Below are positions 1 through 7,348 of a stretch of 64,000 bases of DNA, piece by piece. Origin of the DNA: Paracoccaceae bacterium (GTDB taxonomy: Bacteria; Pseudomonadota; Alphaproteobacteria; Rhodobacterales; Rhodobacteraceae); assembly GCA_002709405.1 (NCBI GenBank), contig PAQV01000092.1, forward strand, positions 20,253-84,252, given 5' to 3'. Each line of letters opens with the position of its first letter. The first letter of the stretch is position 1. The notes beneath the pieces are model-generated. The model saw nothing but the letters and a program-made list of their open reading frames with translations. It was not told where the DNA came from and searched no databases. Position numbers and translations under genes: made by a program.

Positions 1-921
1 CTCGGCGGTGCCGACCGGGCCACGCTGGCCTCGGCCGTGCAAAGCCAGCTGGTGCTGTTCGAGGCCCGCCAGTCGGAATTGGACGCCCAAATGGAGCTGA
101 CCGAAGGCACGATCGCCCGCCTTGCGGCCCGCCTGTCCGTGCACCGGGCCGAGCTGGCCTCGATCGAGGCCCAGCTGCCCCTGGCCGAGCAAAACGCCCA
201 AAACGCCCGCGCATTGTCCGAACGGGGCAACATCACCCAGCGCGACCTGAACGCGCGCGAGCGGGAATACCTGTCGCTGACCGGTGGCCGGGACTCGCTT
301 CTGGCCAGCATCGCCGAAACCGAAGCCTCGCAGGCCGAAGCCCGCCTGACCCACGGCCGCGCCCGGACCGAATACCTGTCCGCCGTCGCCACCGAGCTGT
401 CCGAGGTCGTCGCCGCCCTGGCCGAGATCACCCCCCGGATCGACGCCGAACGCCGCCGGCTGGACCGGGCGCTGATCACCGCGCCGGTGGATGGCGTGGT
501 GTTCGGGCTGCAACTGGCCACGGTCGGCGGGGTCATCGCTCCGGGGGCCGAGATCCTCGAACTGGTCCCGGCCTCCAGTGACCTGGTCGTCGAGGCCCGC
601 CTGGCCCCCGCCGCCCGTGAACAGGTGCGCGAGGGGATGCCCGTCCAGTTGCGCCTGCCCGGGATCCGGTCGCGCCAGGACGCCCCGCTGGAAGGGCGGA
701 TCGACCTGATCTCGGCCGAGCTGACGCAGGACATGTCGGACACGGACCAGGACGAGCGGACCTATGCCGTCCAGATTGCCTTGGCCGATCTGCCGGCCGA
801 CCTGTCGCTGGAACCGGGCATGCCGGTGACCTCGGTCATCGCGACCCGGAACCGGACGGCGCTGAATTACCTGGTGTCGCCCCTGTCCGATGCCATGGCC
901 CGATCGATGCGAGAACAATGA
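1..921 (+). CDS. HlyD-family type I secretion membrane-fusion protein, C-terminal part
   Basis: The reading frame is open from the first base, so the N-terminal membrane anchor lies outside the window and 306 residues are visible. The first 140 residues are Ala/Glu/Arg-rich and look like the long coiled-coil hairpin of periplasmic adaptors. The stretch after LDRALITAPVDGVV is the lipoyl/beta-barrel part typical of HlyD proteins, and the tail NYLVSPLSDAMARSMREQ matches the usual end of type I secretion adaptors. Such proteins bridge an inner-membrane ABC exporter and an outer-membrane TolC-like channel. The stop overlaps the next start (ATGA at 918-921), so the two genes are translationally coupled. 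The partner ABC exporter is probably just upstream of the window. Confidence 0.88.
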   Translation, partial: LGGADRATLASAVQSQLVLFEARQSELDAQMELTEGTIARLAARLSVHRAELASIEAQLPLAEQNAQNARALSERGNITQRDLNAREREYLSLTGGRDSLLASIAETEASQAEARLTHGRARTEYLSAVATELSEVVAALAEITPRIDAERRRLDRALITAPVDGVVFGLQLATVGGVIAPGAEILELVPASSDLVVEARLAPAAREQVREGMPVQLRLPGIRSRQDAPLEGRIDLISAELTQDMSDTDQDERTYAVQIALADLPADLSLEPGMPVTSVIATRNRTALNYLVSPLSDAMARSMREQ

Positions 922-1979
922 TGACACGCGACAAGGCGCAACCGAACCGCAAGGAAATCGCCGCCGACCTGTTTCGGGATCACCTGGATCTTGGACGGAT
1001 CGAGCAAGTGTTGAAGACGGCCAAAGGCTCGTTCCAGGTGTCCCCAACGGCGCAATCGGCCACGATGGGCACGGAGGCGCCCGATGAACCGGGCCTTGAC
1101 CCGAGCCCTGATGACGCCCCGACGGCTCCGCCGGCCCTGTTCGGCGCGGCGATGACCAGCGATCTCACCGGCGCACGCCCATCAACGACCGGCGCCTCTG
1201 ACAAGGGGCGGCCACGGCGCAAGTTGTGCGCCGTTATCGCCCTGGCCTGCGCTATGACCCTTGTCACCTCGGCCTACCTGGCCACAGGTCCGGATCTGCC
1301 CGCCACCGTTGCCCAGGCCCAGTCCATGGCCCGCCAGACCGACGGCCTGGCTCCTTCCCCGCAACGCCCGGCCGCCGCAGCGCGGGCCGAGGTCAATCCG
1401 ACCCCGGTGCGCTTCACGTCCCCTGCCTCGGCTGCACCGAAACCGGACGTCCTGCTGGAGATCGCCGCTCTCCAATCGCCCGCCGACACCCGGAACGGGA
1501 TGCGGCCCCCCTCGCGCGAGGTCCTCGTGCACCGCCCCAGCCCCCCGCGCCTGATGCCTGCCGCCCTGCGTCCGGATCAGACACCGGCCGTCGGCGCGCC
1601 CCCGGTCCAACGCCCGTTTCAACAGACTGCCAGGAGCGTACCGGGACCGACACCAAGTGGCCTTCGGCCGAAAGCCCGTGCCGCAACCATGGTCCCGGGC
1701 GCGCAGGACGGAACAAGGATCGTGATCCACTACCCGACAAGCGACGGCCGCGCACAGGCCCGTAAATTGGCGGGTCAACTGGGCCATGGCGGGTCGGGCC
1801 GCGTGGAACTGCGGGCGGTCGACATCCGGGTCTCCGGCCCGACGATCCGCTATTTCTTCCGCCAGGACCGGGGCGCCGCCCGCAAGTTGCTGGACACCTT
1901 GCCCAAGGCCCGCGTGCAGGATTTCACGACCTACGCCAGGTTGCCGCGTCAGGGCACGCTGGAGATCTGGCTGCAATAA
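918..1979 (+). CDS. Membrane-anchored protein of unknown function with SPOR/LytR_C-like C-terminal domain
   Basis: 353 residues. A charged cytoplasmic N-terminus (about 1-100) is followed by one hydrophobic segment (about 103-121), a long Pro/Ala-rich low-complexity periplasmic linker and a compact C-terminal domain (about 264-353) containing IVIHYP, IRYFFRQDR and a final GTLEIWLQ. That pattern of short beta strands resembles LytR_C or SPOR-like domains, which bind envelope partners, but I cannot name the family with certainty. It overlaps the HlyD-type gene by 4 bp, so a role with the secretion adaptor at the inner membrane or cell wall is likely by context only. The start is fixed by the ATGA overlap. 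Confidence 0.75.
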   Translation: MMTRDKAQPNRKEIAADLFRDHLDLGRIEQVLKTAKGSFQVSPTAQSATMGTEAPDEPGLDPSPDDAPTAPPALFGAAMTSDLTGARPSTTGASDKGRPRRKLCAVIALACAMTLVTSAYLATGPDLPATVAQAQSMARQTDGLAPSPQRPAAAARAEVNPTPVRFTSPASAAPKPDVLLEIAALQSPADTRNGMRPPSREVLVHRPSPPRLMPAALRPDQTPAVGAPPVQRPFQQTARSVPGPTPSGLRPKARAATMVPGAQDGTRIVIHYPTSDGRAQARKLAGQLGHGGSGRVELRAVDIRVSGPTIRYFFRQDRGAARKLLDTLPKARVQDFTTYARLPRQGTLEIWLQ

Positions 1980-2282
1980 CCGCGCCACGACTGCGACGAC
2001 GGATCGCGCCCGCATGGCGCCGTGCCACCGCTGGCCCTTCGGAGGGGACCGGCGCGGCGTCTTGGTGGACTGTGACAGGACCAGGATAACACAGGCGCGC
2101 GTTCTGGCGGCCTCGAAACCCGATTCCCCAAGTCCCGCAAAAACCCCGCAAAAAATAGCCGGTCGGGATCGCGGCGACCGGTTCAACGCGAATAAGCCCT
2201 GATCCTGCGCACTCATCCTTTCCATGCCGGGTCAAAACTTGGCACCCTGACGCCGAACACCATCGACGCATCGGAGCACAGC
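1980..2282. other. Intergenic region without a gene
   Basis: No supported gene. It holds a minus-oriented hairpin with a U-tract, listed separately, and the leader of the dehydrogenase gene with a GGAG ribosome binding site at about 2272. I see no convincing promoter. Confidence 0.5.
2150..2181 (-). terminator. Intrinsic-type terminator pointing leftwards
   Basis: On the minus strand a 7-bp perfect stem (CCGGTCG/CGACCGG, 9-nt loop, 2159-2181) is followed by CTATTTTTT. No minus-strand protein gene lies upstream. The nearest minus transcript is the tRNA-Arg gene 1.2 kb away, so this may stop antisense transcription through the dehydrogenase gene, or act from the plus side as a plain hairpin. 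Confidence 0.45.
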
Positions 2283-3254
2283 ATGAAAGTCGGGTTTATC
2301 GGGCTCGGAAACGTTGGGGGCAAGCTGGCCGGCAGTCTCTTGCGCAATGACATTCAACTGAGCGTCCTCGACAAAAAGCCCGAGCTTGTGTCGCAGTTCG
2401 CCGCCCGGGGCGCTGGCACCGCCGGGACGGCGGCCGACCTGATGCGCGACAGCGACGTCGTGATCACCTGCCTGCCCTCGCCCGCGGCCTCGGCCGCCGT
2501 CATGGACGAGATGCTGGCCCAGGTCGGCCCGGGCAAGACCTGGCTAGAAATGTCCACGACCGACGATACCGAAATCCGACGGCTGGCCGGGCTGGTCGAA
2601 CAAAAGGGCGGCAGCGCCGTCGATTGCCCCGTCTCCGGGGGGTGCCACCGGGCGGACACCGGCAATATCTCGATCTTCGCCGGCTGCGACCGCGCCACTT
2701 TCGAGCGCGTGCTGCCGCTTCTGACCCGGATGGGCCGCCGCGTGCTGCATACAGGGCCTATCGGCACGGCATCGACCCTGAAGGTGATGACCAATTACCT
2801 GGCCACGGCGAACCTGCTGACCTGTTGCGAGGCACTGGCGACGATGAAGGCCGCCGGGATGGACCTGGCCACCACCTACGAGGCGATGAAGATCTCGTCG
2901 GGCACCAGTTTCGTGCATGAAACAGAAAGCCAGCTGATCCTGAACGGGTCCCGCGATGTCAGTTTTACCATGGACCTGATCCTGAAGGACCTGGGCCTGT
3001 TCCAGGCCATTGCCCGGCGCAACGATGTGCCACTGGAACTGTCGCCCATGGTCATCGACATCATGAAGGACGGCCAGGCGCGCTATGGCGAGCGGGCCAA
3101 CACCGACGACATCATCCGCCGCCTCGAAGAAGCCACCGGCCTGTCGATCCTGGCCGACGGGTTTCCGGCCGAGCTGGTCGACGACGAACCGGAAGAACCG
3201 GGCTACGAGGTCTTTCCGCCAGGCCGCACACCCCCTGCGGCGACCGGGAACTGA
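2283..3254 (+). CDS. NAD(P)-dependent beta-hydroxyacid dehydrogenase, 3-hydroxyisobutyrate dehydrogenase family
   Basis: 323 residues. The N-terminus MKVGFIGLGNVG is the dinucleotide-binding Rossmann GxGxxG motif. DCPVSGG at about 119 is the family substrate-binding signature. TLKVMTNYL around 170 carries the catalytic lysine. The second half is the all-helical dimerisation domain. The family oxidises beta-hydroxyacids such as 3-hydroxyisobutyrate, tartronate semialdehyde, 4-hydroxybutyrate derivatives or sulfolactaldehyde, and the exact substrate cannot be read from the sequence. The tail after about 300 is acidic and Pro-rich and looks dispensable. It appears to be a single-gene unit, and its ATG follows a GGAG site at a good distance. 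Confidence 0.88.
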   Translation: MKVGFIGLGNVGGKLAGSLLRNDIQLSVLDKKPELVSQFAARGAGTAGTAADLMRDSDVVITCLPSPAASAAVMDEMLAQVGPGKTWLEMSTTDDTEIRRLAGLVEQKGGSAVDCPVSGGCHRADTGNISIFAGCDRATFERVLPLLTRMGRRVLHTGPIGTASTLKVMTNYLATANLLTCCEALATMKAAGMDLATTYEAMKISSGTSFVHETESQLILNGSRDVSFTMDLILKDLGLFQAIARRNDVPLELSPMVIDIMKDGQARYGERANTDDIIRRLEEATGLSILADGFPAELVDDEPEEPGYEVFPPGRTPPAATGN

Positions 3255-3363
3255 CAGGGCCACCCTGCGTCGCTTTTGACATTGGCGCTAGGTTCGTAGC
3301 CCGAGCGGCCAGGCACCGCACCGCCGTTGTTGGCGCCGTCACCGCCCGCTTTTTTGATATTTA

Positions 3364-3440
3364 TGGCGATCCCTTGAGGACTCGAACCCCAAACCTGCTG
3401 ATTAGAAGTCAGCTGCTCTATCCAGTTGAGCTAAGGGACC
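3364..3440 (-). tRNA. tRNA-Arg(TCT)
   Basis: The minus strand folds as a full cloverleaf. The acceptor stem GGTCCCT pairs with AGGGATC (one G-T pair), the D arm is AGCTCAACTGGATAGAGC, and the anticodon stem-loop GCTGA-CTTCTAA-TCAGC has anticodon TCT. The T arm is TGGGG-TTCGAGT-CCTCA, with discriminator G and an encoded CCA at 3364-3366. It reads AGA codons. Confidence 0.95.
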
Positions 3441-3521
3441 GCTGCCCAAGCGATGTGCAGCAGCCGACGCGATTTTTCAAGCATTCAATGGTCGCGCCCC
3501 TCGCACGCCACCCGGGCGCGA

Positions 3522-3572
3522 GGGCCGCGCATGAGAGCGGGGTGGGTGGGCGGGAGCTCTCCTGCGCGGCCC
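3522..3572 (+). repeat. Hairpin with G-quadruplex loop, copy 1
   Basis: Arms 3522-3537 and 3557-3572 pair over 16 positions with one mismatch. The 19-nt loop CGGGGTGGGTGGGCGGGAG contains four G-runs separated by single bases. It lies between tRNA-Arg(TCT) and the end of the ABC-like gene, with the G-rich strand on plus. Copies 2 and 3 at 46275 and 38171 have the same loop and different stems. Confidence 0.8.
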
Positions 3573-3591
3573 GGCCTCACCGCCAACACCG

Positions 3592-6500
3592 TCAGCTGGA
3601 CACGTAGCCCGCCACCACCTGCAACAGCTTGAAGGCCGTGGCCGCATCGTTTTCCACCACCGCCAGGAATTCCTCTTCGCCGATGCGCAGGCAGACCAGC
3701 GGGGTCGTGGCCTGCATCGACAGGGCCCGGGGCACCTTGCGGATCAGGCCCAGTTCCCCGACCAGCGTCCCCGGCCCCACCGAGGTGATCAGCCGGTCTT
3801 CTTCATCGTCCTGCGGCAGGTACAGCCCCGCCTCGCCCTCGATGACCATGTAGGCCCCGTCCGTCGGCGCGTCGCCCTTGCGGAAAATGACCTCGCCGGC
3901 CTCGGCCTCGAACCAGCGGGCCCCGAAGGCCAGAAGGCGCAACTGCTTGCGGTTGAGCCCCGAGAACAGCGGCGTCTGTTCCAAGGCCCTCAGCTTGCGC
4001 GACAGGTCCGCACTGGCCGCGCTGTCGCTTTCGGCTGCGTCGCCGGTGACATCGGACACCAGCCGCCCCTGGCGGATCTCGTAGAAGGCGTCGAACCGGT
4101 CGGGATCGTCGAACCGGTCGTTGATGTAGATCAGCGTGCTGTCGGGCAGCAGCTGGCGCAGGTTGTGAAAGATGGCTTCCTGGGTGTCGGCATCGTAGCT
4201 GGCAAAGGCCTGGTCCAGGATCAGCAGGTCGGGCCGCTTGATCGTGGCCCGGCTGAACGACAGGGGCTCGGCGAAATAGGCCGGCAGACCCTGCCCCGAC
4301 AGCGCGATCGGCACGTCGAGGATCAGCTGCATGATGTCGCCCTTCAATCCCTGGCTGATGACCGCCTCGGTCACCACGTTGCGCAGGGCGTCCGCCTTGG
4401 CCCCGGACGCGCCCGAGATCTTGCCGAAGAGCGCGTTTTCCAGGACCGTGATCCCCGGCGCAAAGCGCTCGGGATCCAGCGGCGCGAAGAGGTCGGCCAG
4501 GCTGTTCTGCAGGGTCGCGGCATGGGTGCGCCGGATTTCCAGGATATGATCCTTGACCGATTGCGGGAAGGCCGGCCCGATTTCCTCGGCGGGAATGCCG
4601 AAGGGCACCGTCAGCAGCAGCGCCAGGTCGTCCGGAGACAGCTCCGCCACCCGGTCTGCCCCCGGCTGGTCGCCCAGACGGTCGACCAGCTCCAGCGTGG
4701 CCTCGTAGGTCGCGGGATCCAGGCCCAGCCGCCGGAACAGGGGGTGATCGGTGCCATCCAGCCCGAAGATCTGGCGCAGCATGTCGATCACGTCGCAGGT
4801 CAGGGCGACCAGCGGCTGGTCCAGTTCCAGCGCCCGCAGCTGGGCCAGGAAGTCGGACTGGGCGGCCAGCGCCTCGCGCGTGACAGGGCGGCGCGGCGTG
4901 GCGAACAACAGGTTCTCGGCCACCGGCAGGGCATGGTTGTACAGGTCCGGCTGGAAGAAATAGGCATGGCGGCGCAGGCCCGAGGCGCGCACGGCCTCCT
5001 GTATCGCGGGGCGGATTTCCACCAGCTTGGCCGCCAGCTCCGGGTGCGCGGCCGCGTCGAACTTCTGTTCCAGCCCGCGTCGGAACAGCGATGTCCCCGA
5101 GCCCATGCCCTCGATCAGCTGGCCCCACCAGGCGCGCAGCTCGTCCTCGCTGGTCAGCCCGGCCCGTGAGGGATCCAGCCAGTCCGCCACGAAGGGATCG
5201 GGCGAATTGCCCGCCCGCACCGCCTCGGCCGCCAGTTCGGGGTCGAAACTGCCATCGCGCGGGAACGGCCTGAGCGGCATCATCACGTTGTCCCCGAACG
5301 TGCCCTGGAACATCACCGGCCGCGACGTCACCCGCCCAAGCCGGGCCGCGATGATCGACTGGTGCATGTCCTGCAGCGGCAGGCCGGCGATCTCGACCCG
5401 TCCCGCCGCGGGCGTGACCTCGCGCACCAGCAGTTCCGACACCGCCCGCCGGTCCTCGACGCTGGGGGCGGCAATGCCGATCACCGCGCCCCCGGGCAGC
5501 GTGGCGTCGATGTCGTCCAGCACCGCGTTGCCATCGGAATCCCGGACCGTGACATGGTCCAGCACGATATTGCCGTTCAGGTGCGGCAGGCTGTCGGGTT
5601 CACCGTCGAACAGCGACTCGTCGATCATCCCCGGAGGCGCGAACCGCTCGATGATGATCTCCCAGCGGACGGCCATGTCCTGGGTCTGGTTGTAATAGGC
5701 CAGCAATTCCTTCCAGGGCGAGCTGAGGTCCTTGTAGGCGGCCAGGGCGGCAACCAGGGCCCCGATCGTCACGGCCCCCTGGATCACCAGGTAACCGCCG
5801 ATCGAAAAGAAGAAGAACGGCGTCAGCTGGCCGATGAAGTTGTTGAGGAACTTCATGAAGAACTTCTTCTGGTAGATCTCGAAGCGGATCTCGAAGAGGC
5901 GGCCCAGCCGGTCGGTCACCATGGCCATGCGCCAGCGCCAGCCGCCGTGGGCCCGGATCGCGCTGGCCCCCGAGGCGCTTTCGCCGATTTCGCCCGCCAG
6001 GGCCCGGACCTGCACGATGCGCTTCTTGTTCAGCTTGTTGATCTGGCGCTGCAGCTTGGGGATCAGCCAGGCCTGCAGCGGGATCAGGGCAACGGCGGCC
6101 ACCCCGAACCAGAAGCTCTGGGCGAAAAGGAAGAACAGGATCGTGGCCATCTGCCCGGCCTGCAGCACCGGCTGGCTCAGCATGTCGCCCATCAGCCCGC
6201 CCATCGGCTCGCTTTCGGCGGTGACCATGGACACCAGTTCGCCCTGGCTGACCCGTTCGAAATAAGGCTGGGGGAACCGCAGGATACGGGCGATCAGAAG
6301 GTAGCGGAACCGGCGCAGCATGCGTTCCGACAACACGCCCTTCATCGTGTTGATGCGCATCTTCAGCAGGCCGTGGCCCAGCACCGCCAGCAGGAAGGCC
6401 GCGCACAGGATCATCAGGAAGGGGATCTGTTCGAACTCCATCCCCAGCACGGGGATCGGCGTGACCGGCGCGCCGATGGCATCGTTGATGATGCGCTTGG

Positions 6501-6702
6501 GCAGTTCCAGCGTCAGGTAGAGCAGCGGGAACAGCATGGCGGTGACGCCCAGCAGGACCAGCTGCTCGCGTTTCGAGTTCTTCCAGATGAAGGTAAAGAG
6601 TGAACGTTCGATGTCGGAAATCCGTCTTTGGCGGTCAGAGCCCTGGGTGCTGGCTGCGAAGCGATCGGGGGAAAGATCCGTCCGGTCGCCGCAGGTTACC
6701 AA
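3592..6702 (-). CDS. ABC-transporter-like membrane protein with degenerate ATPase domain and C-terminal cyclic-nucleotide-binding domain
   Basis: 1036 residues, much longer than an ordinary ABC half-transporter. Order: N-terminal tail, transmembrane domain (about 45-340), ABC-ATPase-like domain (about 375-890) carrying a large insertion, and a CRP-type cNMP-binding domain (about 905-1036) that keeps the phosphate-cassette residues in VGELGLIRKVPRALS. The ATPase part keeps its outline (Q-loop-like RPVMFQGTFGDNV, Walker B-like LLILDQAF). The P-loop position, however, reads GIAAPSVEDRR with no GKS/T, the signature reads LSFSRA, and the H-loop histidine is absent (IYINDRF). It is therefore probably not a classical ATPase. 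The assigned start is TTG with a poor ribosome binding site, so the first 30 residues are uncertain. An adenylate cyclase is encoded 0.65 kb to the right on the same strand. Confidence 0.85.
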   Translation of the reverse strand: MVTCGDRTDLSPDRFAASTQGSDRQRRISDIERSLFTFIWKNSKREQLVLLGVTAMLFPLLYLTLELPKRIINDAIGAPVTPIPVLGMEFEQIPFLMILCAAFLLAVLGHGLLKMRINTMKGVLSERMLRRFRYLLIARILRFPQPYFERVSQGELVSMVTAESEPMGGLMGDMLSQPVLQAGQMATILFFLFAQSFWFGVAAVALIPLQAWLIPKLQRQINKLNKKRIVQVRALAGEIGESASGASAIRAHGGWRWRMAMVTDRLGRLFEIRFEIYQKKFFMKFLNNFIGQLTPFFFFSIGGYLVIQGAVTIGALVAALAAYKDLSSPWKELLAYYNQTQDMAVRWEIIIERFAPPGMIDESLFDGEPDSLPHLNGNIVLDHVTVRDSDGNAVLDDIDATLPGGAVIGIAAPSVEDRRAVSELLVREVTPAAGRVEIAGLPLQDMHQSIIAARLGRVTSRPVMFQGTFGDNVMMPLRPFPRDGSFDPELAAEAVRAGNSPDPFVADWLDPSRAGLTSEDELRAWWGQLIEGMGSGTSLFRRGLEQKFDAAAHPELAAKLVEIRPAIQEAVRASGLRRHAYFFQPDLYNHALPVAENLLFATPRRPVTREALAAQSDFLAQLRALELDQPLVALTCDVIDMLRQIFGLDGTDHPLFRRLGLDPATYEATLELVDRLGDQPGADRVAELSPDDLALLLTVPFGIPAEEIGPAFPQSVKDHILEIRRTHAATLQNSLADLFAPLDPERFAPGITVLENALFGKISGASGAKADALRNVVTEAVISQGLKGDIMQLILDVPIALSGQGLPAYFAEPLSFSRATIKRPDLLILDQAFASYDADTQEAIFHNLRQLLPDSTLIYINDRFDDPDRFDAFYEIRQGRLVSDVTGDAAESDSAASADLSRKLRALEQTPLFSGLNRKQLRLLAFGARWFEAEAGEVIFRKGDAPTDGAYMVIEGEAGLYLPQDDEEDRLITSVGPGTLVGELGLIRKVPRALSMQATTPLVCLRIGEEEFLAVVENDAATAFKLLQVVAGYVSS

Positions 6703-6862
6703 GCGGAAGAGACCGAAATCAACGACTTCTCAATGGGCCATCCAAACAAGCCTGCCGGGTTGGCGGGCAGATCGGCCAGGCAAACCGGCCGCCCCCGGTG
6801 GCGCCGATTGCGATACGCAAAGGAACACCATAAGGTGAGGGCGTGGCAGACTTTGGGGGCCT

Positions 6863-7258
6863 GTGGCCGTGGGCGACGTGACCGGACAGATGCTGATCCT
6901 GCTTGTTCTGCTTCAGATCAAGCACATGTTTGCCGATTTCTATCTGCAGACGCCAAGAATGCTGTCGGGCCGGGAAACCTACCTTCATCGGGGCCGGGCT
7001 GAACATGCGGGCGTGCATGCGCTGGGGTCCGTTTTCGTCTTCGTGATCATGGGCGCGCCGGTGGGCTTCACCCTGTGGCTGGTCGTGGCCGAATGGATCG
7101 TGCATTTCCACATAGACTGGTTCAAGGCCCGCTGGTCCATGCGCAAACAGCATTCCCCGGCCGAGGCCGGGTTCTGGCGCGCGGCCGGCACCGACCAGGC
7201 CCTGCACCAGTTGACCTACCTGGCCATGGCCTGGGCGTGGTGCCTCTGCGTCGCCTGA
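6863..7258 (+). CDS. DUF3307 family membrane protein
   Basis: 131 residues, mostly hydrophobic helices. The early motif IKHMFADFYLQT and the later HALG, EWIVHFHIDWFK and DQALHQLTYLAMA pattern are the conserved features of DUF3307, a small integral membrane family of unknown function. GTG at 6863 is the longest start. GTG at 6869 fits the GGGGG ribosome binding site at 6855-6859 better, and GTG 6878 and ATG 6890 are also possible. It sits alone on plus between the ABC-like gene and the cyclase, convergent with the cyclase. Confidence 0.8.
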   Translation: MAVGDVTGQMLILLVLLQIKHMFADFYLQTPRMLSGRETYLHRGRAEHAGVHALGSVFVFVIMGAPVGFTLWLVVAEWIVHFHIDWFKARWSMRKQHSPAEAGFWRAAGTDQALHQLTYLAMAWAWCLCVA

Positions 7259-7293
7259 CCGGCGCGCGGGCAGACTTCCCAAATCAGCCGTCT

Positions 7294-7330
7294 GCGTAGG
7301 ATGGGTTTTCCAAACCCAACTTCCCCTACG
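7294..7330. repeat. GTAGGATGGGT-type palindromic element between convergent genes
   Basis: The sequence runs from GCGTAGGATGGGTTTT to the opposite arm AAACCCAACTTCCCCTACG, giving a long imperfect hairpin between two convergent genes. The GTAGGATGGGT core is shared with the larger palindrome at 57948-58008. It probably serves as a shared transcription end or is a REP-like repeat. Confidence 0.5.
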
Positions 7331-7348
7331 GCCCAGACAGAACCCGCC

